Origin: Leptolinea sp964424035
GTDB taxonomy: Bacteria > Chloroflexota > Anaerolineae > Anaerolineales > Anaerolineaceae
Direction of reading: 5' to 3'
Length of the DNA stretch: 64,000 nt
Assembly: GCA_964424035.1 (NCBI GenBank)
Contig: CAYRHB010000001.1
Coordinates: 1-64,000 of the forward strand
Part shown: positions 36,358-45,755 of the stretch, in pieces
Layout: every line of letters starts with the position of its first letter
How positions within the stretch are numbered: position 1 is the stretch's first letter
Program-made: the position numbers and the translations under genes
The notes under the pieces: model-generated
Seen by the model: the letters and a program-made list of their open reading frames with translations, nothing else
Told to the model about the DNA's origin: nothing
The model's database searches: none

Positions 36358-38313
36358 ATGTGTGGAATAACCGGATTTCTTGATACCCGCCGAGATAGAT
36401 CAGATTCTGAATTAGAAGCCCGGGTTACCCGTATGTCTGACAGGATTGTCCATCGGGGACCTGATTCCAGCGGTACATGGGTAGACGAATCCAATGGTAT
36501 AGCCCTGGGTTTCCGCCGGTTGGCTATTGTGGATCTGACCCCCACCGGTCGGCAGCCGATGATCTCGTCGAGTGGCCGGTTTATTATGATTTTTAATGGT
36601 GAAGTTTATAACTATGGCGAACTACGGGAAGAGTTGACAAAATCCGGTATCACATTCCGGGGCACATCCGATTCCGAGGTTATGGTTGAAGCCATTGATG
36701 CCTGGGGTTTGGTGCCCGCGGTTAAACGTTTCAATGGACAATTCGCTTTTGCCATATGGGACAGGCGGGATCGTTTTCTGCATCTTGTGCGGGACCGTGT
36801 TGGGGTAAAACCACTATACTATGGTTGGGTTGGACGGTCTCTTCTTTTTGGATCTGAATTGAAATGCCTGCGTGCGTATCCGGAATTCGCCGGAGAGATC
36901 GATCGAAACGCCTTGGCCCTATTCACCCGGCACAATTACATCCCCGCGCCTTTTTCCATATTTCAGAATGTTTATAAACAAATGCCGGGAACCATCCTGT
37001 CATTTCCATTTGATCAGCCCGGATATGTTCCTGAACCGATAGTATTCTGGTCTGCCCGGAAAACTGTTGAATCCGGACTGGCTGATCCATTTACCGGATC
37101 TTTTAAGGAAGCCAAAGATCAGTTGGATGGTCTGTTGCGCGAATCTGTGAGGTTGCGCATGATGGCGGATGTTCCACTCGGAGCATTCCTCTCCGGTGGT
37201 GTGGATTCATCCACCATTGTTGCGCTTATGCAGGCGGAGAGCAATATACCGGTGAAAACATTCACCATTGGATTTCTGGAAGATGAGTATAACGAAGCTG
37301 AACATGCCAGAAAAGTTGCCAAACACCTAAATACCGAACATACCGAGATTATTGTCACTTCGGAGGAAGCGCGTGCAGTCATTCCGAAACTACCGGTCAT
37401 GTACGATGAGCCCTTCTCAGATTCTTCCCAGATACCAACCTATCTGGTTTCACAATTGACCCGGAATTTTGTAACCGTCAGTTTATCTGGTGACGGAGGG
37501 GATGAACTTTTTGCTGGATACAACCGGTATTTTTGGGGAAATGATATCTGGTCAAAAATTGGCTGGATGGGAACGGGTGTGCGGAAAACTCTGGGTGGAA
37601 GCATGCGACTTCTATCACCGGCTGCCTGGGATAGCCTTTTCCGCACAATAAAACCGGTGATTCCGAATTCTCTCCGGGTTCCACAGGCTGGTGAGAAAAT
37701 CAAGAAAATTTCAGATGTCATTTCTGTGGATTCTCCTGAGAGATTGTACTATCGACTGGTTTCCCACTGGAAGAAGCCTGATGAATTGGTTATTGGCGGT
37801 CAGGAACCCAGGACTCCCCTTACTGATAGCTCAGAATGGCCATCCGTCCCGGATTTTACCCATTGGATGATGTATATGGATCTGATTACCTATTTACCGG
37901 ATGATATTCTAGCAAAAGTGGACCGGGCGAGTATGGCAGTCAGTTTGGAATCTCGGGTGCCATACCTGGATGATCATCGGGTGATTGAATTTGCCTGGCG
38001 TTTGCCGCTGGATATGAAGATCAAAAACGGGCAGGGAAAGTATATTCTCCGTCAGCTTCTTTATGACTATGTGCCAAAAGTATTGATAGAGCGGCCCAAG
38101 ATGGGATTCGGAATCCCAATTGATTCCTGGTTGCGTGGACCACTACAAGACTGGGCGGATGATTTGCTGGATTCATCCCGCATGCGTGAGGAAGGATTTT
38201 TCGACCCTGAGGAAGTTCAGAAAATGTGGCAGGAACATAAATCCGGAACGCATGATAACCAGTATTATCTTTGGGATATTCTAGTTTTCCAGGAATGGCT
38301 GCGAGCTCAATAG
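36358..38313 (+). CDS. asnB: asparagine synthetase (glutamine-hydrolysing) type amidotransferase
   Basis: A 651-residue protein. The catalytic Cys2 opens the glutaminase domain (MCGITGFLD), followed by FRRLAIVDL, FNGEVYNY and GTSDSEVM. The synthetase domain has the ATP-pyrophosphatase loop SGGVDSS near residue 280, DEPFSDSSQIP and SGDGGDELFAGYNRYFWG. It is longer than E. coli AsnB, like the WbpS/WbpG-associated forms found in surface-glycan loci, where they amidate uronic acids. Both free asparagine synthesis and sugar amidation are possible; context favours the second. Ribosome binding site AAAGGAAAAG. Confidence 0.9.
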   Translation: MCGITGFLDTRRDRSDSELEARVTRMSDRIVHRGPDSSGTWVDESNGIALGFRRLAIVDLTPTGRQPMISSSGRFIMIFNGEVYNYGELREELTKSGITFRGTSDSEVMVEAIDAWGLVPAVKRFNGQFAFAIWDRRDRFLHLVRDRVGVKPLYYGWVGRSLLFGSELKCLRAYPEFAGEIDRNALALFTRHNYIPAPFSIFQNVYKQMPGTILSFPFDQPGYVPEPIVFWSARKTVESGLADPFTGSFKEAKDQLDGLLRESVRLRMMADVPLGAFLSGGVDSSTIVALMQAESNIPVKTFTIGFLEDEYNEAEHARKVAKHLNTEHTEIIVTSEEARAVIPKLPVMYDEPFSDSSQIPTYLVSQLTRNFVTVSLSGDGGDELFAGYNRYFWGNDIWSKIGWMGTGVRKTLGGSMRLLSPAAWDSLFRTIKPVIPNSLRVPQAGEKIKKISDVISVDSPERLYYRLVSHWKKPDELVIGGQEPRTPLTDSSEWPSVPDFTHWMMYMDLITYLPDDILAKVDRASMAVSLESRVPYLDDHRVIEFAWRLPLDMKIKNGQGKYILRQLLYDYVPKVLIERPKMGFGIPIDSWLRGPLQDWADDLLDSSRMREEGFFDPEEVQKMWQEHKSGTHDNQYYLWDILVFQEWLRAQ

Positions 38314-38319
38314 AAAAAC

Positions 38320-39447
38320 GTGAAAATCCTACTATTTGCGAACACTGGTTGGTATCTATACAATTTCCGGCTTCCTCTGGCTGAAACACTCCGGTCTAAG
38401 GGACATGATGTAGTGCTTATGTCACCTGCAGATGCGTACACTCGTGAACTTACCAGGGATGGATTCCGTTGGGTGGAATTCAAATTTTCACGAAAAGGGC
38501 GGGACCCTTTTCGTGAATTTGCTACTCTGATAAAACTCATGCAAGTTTATCGTGACGAAAGACCTGATTTGGTTCATCACTTTACAGTCAAGTGTGTACT
38601 TTACGGGTCGTTGGCAGCAAAATGGGTTGGTATTTCGCGTATAGTTAACTCCATTACAGGATTGGGATACCTTTTCATCAATGAAGCTACCGTATCCAAG
38701 TTATTCAGGTCTTTTATTCTTTTTTTGTACCGTTTGGCATTGCGTTCTACCCATGTGATATTCCAGAACAAGGATGATCTCTATCAGTTTCAGGAAACCG
38801 GGTTGGTTGATACAAATAGGATCGATATTGTACGTGGTTCTGGTGTGGATATCCGGAAGTTTGCGCCAACACCACTTCCTGAGGGGATCCCGCAGATATT
38901 GTTGCCCGCTCGAATGCTCTGGGATAAGGGAGTGGGCGAATTTGTTGAAGCTGCCCGGATATTACTCGCTGAAGGAATTCAGGCAAAATTCGTTCTGGCT
39001 GGTGATTCAGACTCTGAAAATCCTGCCGGGGTACCGGTAAAAATGATTAAAAAATGGCAAAAAGAGGGTTTGATCACGTGGGTTGGCTGGCAGGGCAATA
39101 TGCCGGAGCTCTATGCGGCATCAAGCATCGTTTGTCTGCCATCATACCGTGAAGGCTTGCCTAAAACTCTGATCGAAGCTGCTGCCTGTGGACGCCCACT
39201 GGTTGCGTTTGATGCTCCCGGAAGCCGGGAAGTAGTGATACACGGAAGTACCGGGCTTTTAGCCAGATATAAAGATATTCAAGATCTGACGGTTTGCCTG
39301 AAAAACCTTTTGAATGACCCGGAAGGACGGCAACGTATGGGAAATAACGCGCGAAAACTTGCCGTTGAAGAATTTTCAAATGAACGGATAATCGACGAGA
39401 CATTGGTAGTCTATAGTAAACTTCAGGGGGAAGTGAAACCGATATGA
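38320..39447 (+). CDS. glycosyltransferase, GT4 (PglA/WbpJ-like)
   Basis: A 375-residue retaining transferase starting at GTG 38320. NTGWYLYNFRLPLAETL at the N-terminus is typical of enzymes that add an amino-sugar such as GalNAc to an undecaprenyl-linked acceptor. Further marks are NSITGLGYLFIN, LLPARMLWDKGVGEF, SYREGLPKTLIEAAACGRPLV with a perfect E-x7-E, and DAPGSREVV. It sits seven bases after asnB and overlaps the initiating transferase, so it likely adds the second sugar. The donor assignment is only from family resemblance. Confidence 0.85.
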   Translation: MKILLFANTGWYLYNFRLPLAETLRSKGHDVVLMSPADAYTRELTRDGFRWVEFKFSRKGRDPFREFATLIKLMQVYRDERPDLVHHFTVKCVLYGSLAAKWVGISRIVNSITGLGYLFINEATVSKLFRSFILFLYRLALRSTHVIFQNKDDLYQFQETGLVDTNRIDIVRGSGVDIRKFAPTPLPEGIPQILLPARMLWDKGVGEFVEAARILLAEGIQAKFVLAGDSDSENPAGVPVKMIKKWQKEGLITWVGWQGNMPELYAASSIVCLPSYREGLPKTLIEAAACGRPLVAFDAPGSREVVIHGSTGLLARYKDIQDLTVCLKNLLNDPEGRQRMGNNARKLAVEEFSNERIIDETLVVYSKLQGEVKPI

Positions 39448-40496
39448 TTCCGAATGCTCTCGAGTATACCGGCCTGTTTCAGGCACTATTGATAAGTGTG
39501 CTTTTAACGCTGGGGACGGCATATCTGGGTATTTTGTTAGCCCGAAAAATTAGATTATTGGATTTTCCAGGCGCCGCACCGTATAAGCAACACACAATCC
39601 CGATGCCTTACGCCGGCGGGATAGCTTTGATGCTCTCTCTGTCTGTACTGGTGATAGGCACCGGACTCTGGCAGGATGGACAGATACGGAGCATGCTTCT
39701 AGGGGCACTGGTTATTTTTGCATTTGGTATATGGGATGATTACAAGAGGCTCTCTGCATTGCCGAAATTCCTGGGGCAGGTAGCTGTTTCAATCTTTTTG
39801 ATCCTGTCAGGGGTCTCCATCCAGATTTTTGAGTCGAGGACCTTTTTCATTGGTGGTTCCGGCCTCATTTATGAATTACTGGATAAATTATTAACTATTT
39901 TCTGGATCGTAGGGGTGACAAACGCCTTTAATCTGGTGGATAGTATGGACGGGCTCGCAGTCGGATTGAGTGGCTGGGCATTTGCCTTTTTCATGCTCGC
40001 AACTGTTGAATCCGGTCAGCATTTACTGTCGCTGACCAGTGCGATTCTTGCAGGAATATGTGTCGCAATTTTTCTTTTCAATTCAACCCCGGCAAAGATG
40101 TTCCTGGGAGATTCTGGAGCTCAAACACTGGGTTTCCTGTTGTCGGTTATGGCCATTTTTTATAACCCGGTAGGTAGTTTCCAGACATCATCCTACCTTG
40201 TCCCGATTCTATTGATTGGTGTGCCCATATTTGATACAACCCTTGTGACTGTTTCCCGTTTGAGAAGACATATTCCCTTTTACAAAGGGAATCGCGATCA
40301 TACATATCACCGTCTTGTGGCATTGGGGTTGGAACCCAGTCGGGCAGTATACACAATGCATCTGGTTGCTTTGATCCTGAATTGTCTCGCATTTATCGCT
40401 GTTGGCTTACCACCCGTTTGGGCGAATAGTGTATTACTGCTTGTGATATTGGTGGGAATTGCGGCAATCTGGTTCCTGGAAAAAAACCAAACATAG
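39444..40496 (+). CDS. undecaprenyl-phosphate phosphosugar transferase (WecA/TagO-like)
   Basis: A 350-residue membrane protein with about ten helices. It is the initiating enzyme that moves a sugar phosphate, usually GlcNAc-1-P, to undecaprenyl phosphate. Motifs in order: APYKQHTIPMPYAGG, D98-D99 in GIWDDYKRLSALPKFLGQ, NAFNLVDSMDGLA with the magnesium-binding aspartate, MFLGDSGAQTLGFLL, and GNRDHTYHRLV with the histidine cluster. ATGA overlap with the GT4 upstream. Whether the donor is UDP-GlcNAc (WecA) or another UDP-HexNAc cannot be read here. Confidence 0.9.
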   Translation: MIPNALEYTGLFQALLISVLLTLGTAYLGILLARKIRLLDFPGAAPYKQHTIPMPYAGGIALMLSLSVLVIGTGLWQDGQIRSMLLGALVIFAFGIWDDYKRLSALPKFLGQVAVSIFLILSGVSIQIFESRTFFIGGSGLIYELLDKLLTIFWIVGVTNAFNLVDSMDGLAVGLSGWAFAFFMLATVESGQHLLSLTSAILAGICVAIFLFNSTPAKMFLGDSGAQTLGFLLSVMAIFYNPVGSFQTSSYLVPILLIGVPIFDTTLVTVSRLRRHIPFYKGNRDHTYHRLVALGLEPSRAVYTMHLVALILNCLAFIAVGLPPVWANSVLLLVILVGIAAIWFLEKNQT

Positions 40497-40511
40497 CGCA
40501 GGGATACGAGT

Positions 40512-43076
40512 ATGCGCCAAACCACCCGAGAAAACCTCTTTAGATTGGCAGATCTTTTTCTTCTACCGGTATTAATACTGGTTGTCGTTTTTTTTTGTTT
40601 CACATCAATAACTTCTATATTTAGTCTACCGGGATCTTTTACTTTAAGCCGGGGAGGGCTGCTTGTTATACCTGTGATGATCGCAGTGGGATGTTGCTTC
40701 CTGGTGTTTTCAATGATTCCAAATCAATCTCGATTGAGCCGGTGGTTGAATCCTTTAATAGATAATCCTCGAACAAGAAGAATTATTGAAATTATTCTTC
40801 CAACTGGCTGGCTTGTTCTGATTACGGTTTCATTTCTACCACCAGCCTCGCTAAATGGATGGATTGCAATCTATCAACGGCTTTCACCAATTCTTCTCTT
40901 GTTGTTTGTTTTTGATACATGCCTGTGGATTTACTGGTTATATTTGACCCACAGATTGAAGGTTGCAGATTCTGAGGAGCAAAACCTTCTTTCCGGAAAA
41001 GCCGGATTGTCCCTGGGTTTGATAATAGCCCTCATCTGGGTTGTGATTGCATTGACTGGGAAGGGAGTTGGAAGCGGAACCCAGTACTGGGGGAAGACTG
41101 GAGTCCCGATAATCAATTGGCAATTGGGTGTATCCTGGTTGATTGTGTTTACCGGAATCCATATATGGGGATCCCGATATGGATGGTTGTCACGGTATAA
41201 GGATCTACTTTTGTTTTGTCTGTTGTGGCTTTCCGCATTCCTTGTCTGGCAATCGGTTCCAGTATCTGCCAGCAGATATACAACTACAACGTATCCACCG
41301 AATTACACCAATTACCCATACTCAGATGCTGGAGACTATGCCCTGCAGGCTGAATTGATCTTATCCGGACACGGTTTCACAGAAGGGTTTGTCGACAAAC
41401 CTCTCCACTTGACGTTCCTTGCGTGTCTAAATTGGCTGGCCGGCTCCAATTTCTCCCGAATGATCCTTTATCAAAAGGCTTTATTGGCCGTCATTCCTGC
41501 ACTGGTCTTTCTGTTGTGTTTACGGTTGTCCAACCGACCGGCAGGTGTTCTTTCCGGTTTGCTTGTTTTATTTATCCAGGCGAATAACCTGGCTATCGCC
41601 CCCAACATTCAATCTACCAATGTGTCCATGACCATGTCTGAACCATGGACAGCGTTCATGTTATTGCTATGTTGTATTACTCTTGTCACCTGGTGGAAAG
41701 ACCCCGAAGGGTCCCTCTGGTTTCCGGCGCTGGCTGGTGGAGTCATGGGTCTTGCTGTTCTTGTTCGCTTAAACATGGTGGCACTTTTCTTTTTGGTTAT
41801 CATTGTCTGGATTTTCTTTTCTGGAATAAAAAAGAGAAAAACCTGGATGAGTTTGTTGGTCCTGTGTTTGTTCTTTACAGGAACCCTGGTGCCATGGGGA
41901 ATTCGGAATCAGGTTGTTTTTGATGATGCATTTAAATCATATATGAGCAAAGCACGGGGTGTGATCTTTAAAAATCGAATAAAGCCCGTATTAAATGAAT
42001 CAACTGATTCTGGATTGCAAATTTCCAGTCCCACTGGTTCATTTGCATCGCCCGAGCAAAAAACCACAACGCTATCTGAAACGGAAACGAACTTTCCCAA
42101 CCGTCATACTGTTTTAATTGATCAGATGCTGCATACGGGTTTCCACAACCTGGTAACGGTCGGTATGGCTTTGCCAGTGTCACCGTATCACACCGATTTG
42201 GATCAAACAATCCGGCTTCGATATTGGGATCAGGAATGGGATGGCCAGCTGGAAAAAGATGGCTGGATCATTTTGTCAATCAGCCTGCTTATGCTGGTAG
42301 TGGGATTTTCCCGGGCATGGAAATATACCCGTATGGCAAGCCTTGTACCGGGATTGGTTTTGGTTTCCTACCTGGGTACGAACACCATTTCTTTGGTTTC
42401 AGGGGGACGGTATATTGTGCCGATTGACTGGGTGCTTCCTCTCTATTATGCTATTGGCCTGTGGACGGTTTCCACCTGGCTGATGGGAAATGGTCATGTC
42501 GACAATCCGCAAAATCCTCTCGTATCTCCAAGTGGGGTTACAGCCACTCGAGCTCGTAATTTCCAGGCTGGGGCAATGATCCTCATCATCGTATTTGCCT
42601 GCCTGCCTGCTGTTCTTGGCCTGATACCCCCGGTGGATGGTAAAAACTTGACCAAGATTCAAGTTTTGGAGACAATGGAGGCAAGTGGGGTCGACCTTCC
42701 CGGAAATTTGACATGGAATGCGCTTGAGGATTTCGCGAAGTATGATGATTCATCTTTTATGCTTGTAAAAGTTATGTTCCCACGCTGGATGAAAACCGGA
42801 GCGGGAGATACCGGTGGAAGAGGATCGGCTTTTAGCCCGTTGCCATTTGATCATTTGTCCTTTGTTGGCATTGATGAAAACGGTAATCAGTTAGATGTGA
42901 TACTTCCAATCAATGAGCAGATTACATACTTGCCTGACGCCTCGGAGGTTTATGTGGTTGGGTGTGCAGGTGAAAATTATTTTGATAGTGTTTTCTTGAC
43001 CATTGTTGGAAAAGAAAAAATTACATATTCAAGACCGGGGATAACATCTTTGATTTGTCCACTACCAATACCATGA
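40512..43076 (+). CDS. large GT-C membrane glycosyltransferase with C-terminal soluble domain
   Basis: An 854-residue paralogue of the proteins at 3402 and 43073. After about seven N-terminal helices, YPYSDA at 268-273 marks the catalytic outer loop, further helices run to about 690, and the soluble C-terminal domain has PRW at 757-759 with KTGAGDTGGRGSAF and later VVGCAG. A loop near residues 490-535 is rich in Ser, Thr and Pro. It begins 15 bases after the initiating transferase and ends in an ATGA overlap with its sister, so the three form one unit. Confidence 0.7.
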   Translation: MRQTTRENLFRLADLFLLPVLILVVVFFCFTSITSIFSLPGSFTLSRGGLLVIPVMIAVGCCFLVFSMIPNQSRLSRWLNPLIDNPRTRRIIEIILPTGWLVLITVSFLPPASLNGWIAIYQRLSPILLLLFVFDTCLWIYWLYLTHRLKVADSEEQNLLSGKAGLSLGLIIALIWVVIALTGKGVGSGTQYWGKTGVPIINWQLGVSWLIVFTGIHIWGSRYGWLSRYKDLLLFCLLWLSAFLVWQSVPVSASRYTTTTYPPNYTNYPYSDAGDYALQAELILSGHGFTEGFVDKPLHLTFLACLNWLAGSNFSRMILYQKALLAVIPALVFLLCLRLSNRPAGVLSGLLVLFIQANNLAIAPNIQSTNVSMTMSEPWTAFMLLLCCITLVTWWKDPEGSLWFPALAGGVMGLAVLVRLNMVALFFLVIIVWIFFSGIKKRKTWMSLLVLCLFFTGTLVPWGIRNQVVFDDAFKSYMSKARGVIFKNRIKPVLNESTDSGLQISSPTGSFASPEQKTTTLSETETNFPNRHTVLIDQMLHTGFHNLVTVGMALPVSPYHTDLDQTIRLRYWDQEWDGQLEKDGWIILSISLLMLVVGFSRAWKYTRMASLVPGLVLVSYLGTNTISLVSGGRYIVPIDWVLPLYYAIGLWTVSTWLMGNGHVDNPQNPLVSPSGVTATRARNFQAGAMILIIVFACLPAVLGLIPPVDGKNLTKIQVLETMEASGVDLPGNLTWNALEDFAKYDDSSFMLVKVMFPRWMKTGAGDTGGRGSAFSPLPFDHLSFVGIDENGNQLDVILPINEQITYLPDASEVYVVGCAGENYFDSVFLTIVGKEKITYSRPGITSLICPLPIP

Positions 43077-45667
43077 AAAACAAGCCGATTTTCTTCCTGC
43101 TGCTACTATCTGCTATAGAAGGGTGTGTTGCGGCAATCCAATCGGGAATAACTCCCTCTGAATCCGGAAGCTCTGTGTTGGGTGGATTGTCTTTTGAGCG
43201 ACTGGTTTTAATTTCCGGCCTTACTTTGTTATCATTTTTCTTCCTTGGATTGGCGTACCGGGTTGGAAAAAGTAGCAAAATTTCTGAGCGATGTGAGAAT
43301 CTTTTATCCAACCCATGGATTAATCTTCCTTTTGTTCTGGTTGCATTAATTTCCTGGATATTGGTTTTCACCCCTGCCAGTGGTTGGGGTCATTTTGGTG
43401 GATACAAAGAACGGGTAACCCCGGCTGTAGTCTGGCTTTTACTTTTATCGATTCAAGTATTGGTTTTATACATTTTCAAGCGAATAAAAAAGGCAAACAA
43501 TTTGTCTTTACGGAATATTTTAAAAAGTGAGAAGAGTTTACTAATAAAGTGGGCCATTGTACTTGGTATCTTGGCTGCTTTGATAATTTTTATATCAGTA
43601 TCAAAAATAGGGTTGATTCCGGATATTGTCTATTGGAATGATTTTAATATCCCAATATTGGGAGTTCAGATAATCGCTGGGCTGACAGGTTCCTTCCTGA
43701 TACTTATCCTTTTACATAAATCCGGTTTTTTCTATACGCGTCAAAATTTCAAATTTCAGAAAATTCTGCCAGATTTGGTGATATGTCTTCTACTTTGGGG
43801 CTCAGCAGTAGCCATATGGACCCAGATCGAAATGCCTAAAAGTTTTTTTGCTCCAGGACCATATCCTCCCAATAATGAGATGTATCCTTTCTCTGACGCT
43901 GTAGGATACGACAGGGAAGCCATGAACGCTGTCATTGGCGAGGGATTGGGCAGCAAGACCTATGTGGATAAGCCTGTATATGTAGCTTTCCTGTCCATTA
44001 TTCATTTGCTAGTAGGCAATCGAATGAGCACGGTGGTTGGTGCGCAGATCGCTGCTATTGCTCTTGTTCCCGCCATCCTATATATGCTTGGGCATCGGAT
44101 TCATTCGCGCTTAGCCGGGCTGCTGACAGCAGTATTGTATATCTTTAGGGAAATGAACAATATTCAGGGGACACTTTGGGTACTCTCAACCAATTCCCGA
44201 TTGCTTATGAGTGAATCTCTGGCCGGACTATTTCTTGTGTTGTTTGTCCTCTTCTTTGTACGGTGGGTTACAAATCGACAAAGTATGCATTTTTTGATCG
44301 CTGCTGGTGGTTCATTGGGATTGGCTTCCATGATTCGATTGAATCCATTGCTTGTAATGCCGGTGGCAGTTGTTGGTATTTTCTTGCTTTGCTGGAAACA
44401 ATGGAAAAAGGGGGTGGTAAACGCATTACTATTTATTGCCATGTTTTTAGGGACCATGATGCCGTGGATGATTCAATCGTATCAACGGAGTGGGAAAATC
44501 CTTTTCTTCATGTCAACCATGCACGGTGTGGTCCTCGAGCAACGTACATATTACGCTCTAAACAAACCGGATACCCCTTCAGTAATCGAGACTCCCGAAG
44601 CGGGGGAAGCAATTCCCTCACTGTCAACTCCTTCTCCTATAGCGAATGGATCAAGCAACCGAACCTGGAATCGAATAACCGGAATCTCCCGATATGTTTC
44701 CGGACATTTTTTTCATAATTTAATAGATGGAGCTGCCCTTTTCCCAACACAGATTATGCTTAATTCCCTGGAAGAAACGATCAAGGCTCCCAATTCCTAC
44801 TGGGATCCGGATTGGCATGGTGGTCTTTCCTTAGAGCAATCATTATTGTTATGCGGCACAATGATTACTCTTGCTCTTGGTGTGTCAGCTGGATGGGCGC
44901 GGGTTGGAGTACCAGGTCTGGTTCCCGCTGTTTTTTTTGTTGCCTACAGCATTGCGACGGCTGCAGTCCGTACGTCCGGAGGACGATATATCATTCCGGC
45001 GGATTGGGTTTGTATTCTTTATTTTGCTTTTGGGTTGACACAGCTTATCTACTGGATCAGAAAATGGTATGGGGCTACATCATTGAATCCAATTTTGGAT
45101 TCTCAAAAAGTCGATGAACCTGGGCTGGTTCACAGGAAATGGATCGTAGCGATAGTATTGACATTTCTCATTTGCGGATCACTTCCAGTTATCTTGAACA
45201 ATTTCGTTCCACAGCGGTATCAATCCATTAATAAATCAAATCTCGTCAGTGAACTATCGAGCCGGATGGATTTGAATAAACTGGGTTTATCAGAAAATCA
45301 ACTTAATGACTTCTTACTTTTACCCGATTCGGTCGTTTCATACGGGATGGGGTTATATCCCCGATTTTATGCTCAGGGAAAAGGAGAACCGGATCAATTC
45401 TCTGCTTTCCGGGTTCAAAATTTCCCCCGCCTTGTGATGGATGTTATAGGACCATCCACACCCGTAACGGGTATTTTACCAATTCAGAAATCTCCGGAAA
45501 GCCTGCCAAACGGATCTGATGTTCTGGCAATAGGTTGCAAAGATAAATACAATAACGATTGGCTGGCACTGATTGTGGATAATGTTGTTTATTTACGATC
45601 ACCGGAAACTGAATGGACCTGCCCGGTCCGTTTGCCCGAATGCAACGACAACCGGGTTTGCCGGTAA
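43073..45667 (+). CDS. large GT-C membrane glycosyltransferase with C-terminal soluble domain
   Basis: An 864-residue paralogue from the ATG at 43073 (ATGA overlap); a TTG at 43055 is less likely. Catalytic loop YPFSDA at 271-276, membrane helices to about 700, then the soluble domain with PRF at 763-765, AQGKGEPDQFSAF and LPNGSDVLAIGC. A Ser/Thr/Pro-rich loop lies near residues 495-530. The order PR-W/F, then G-x-G-E/D, then a Gly-Cys pair is shared with the two other large members. Last gene before the promoter of the wzm/wzt operon. Confidence 0.7.
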   Translation: MKNKPIFFLLLLSAIEGCVAAIQSGITPSESGSSVLGGLSFERLVLISGLTLLSFFFLGLAYRVGKSSKISERCENLLSNPWINLPFVLVALISWILVFTPASGWGHFGGYKERVTPAVVWLLLLSIQVLVLYIFKRIKKANNLSLRNILKSEKSLLIKWAIVLGILAALIIFISVSKIGLIPDIVYWNDFNIPILGVQIIAGLTGSFLILILLHKSGFFYTRQNFKFQKILPDLVICLLLWGSAVAIWTQIEMPKSFFAPGPYPPNNEMYPFSDAVGYDREAMNAVIGEGLGSKTYVDKPVYVAFLSIIHLLVGNRMSTVVGAQIAAIALVPAILYMLGHRIHSRLAGLLTAVLYIFREMNNIQGTLWVLSTNSRLLMSESLAGLFLVLFVLFFVRWVTNRQSMHFLIAAGGSLGLASMIRLNPLLVMPVAVVGIFLLCWKQWKKGVVNALLFIAMFLGTMMPWMIQSYQRSGKILFFMSTMHGVVLEQRTYYALNKPDTPSVIETPEAGEAIPSLSTPSPIANGSSNRTWNRITGISRYVSGHFFHNLIDGAALFPTQIMLNSLEETIKAPNSYWDPDWHGGLSLEQSLLLCGTMITLALGVSAGWARVGVPGLVPAVFFVAYSIATAAVRTSGGRYIIPADWVCILYFAFGLTQLIYWIRKWYGATSLNPILDSQKVDEPGLVHRKWIVAIVLTFLICGSLPVILNNFVPQRYQSINKSNLVSELSSRMDLNKLGLSENQLNDFLLLPDSVVSYGMGLYPRFYAQGKGEPDQFSAFRVQNFPRLVMDVIGPSTPVTGILPIQKSPESLPNGSDVLAIGCKDKYNNDWLALIVDNVVYLRSPETEWTCPVRLPECNDNRVCR

Positions 45668-45700
45668 CCCGACCAGAATACACAACCTAAAATCCAGTCC

Positions 45701-45729
45701 TTGACCGGGTGTGCCATCCGTTTTATAAT
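45701..45729 (+). promoter_or_regulatory. sigma-70-type promoter ahead of the regulator-fcl-wzm-wzt operon
   Basis: TTGACC at 45701-45706 and TATAAT at 45724-45729 are exactly 17 bases apart: five of six and six of six matches. Transcription would start near 45736, about 20 bases before the regulator's ATG, leaving room for the AGGACGG ribosome binding site. It is the best promoter in the window and sits in an 88-base gap, marking the start of the export operon. Confidence 0.8.
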
Positions 45730-45755
45730 TCAACGATTGAATTTAGGACGGCGCT

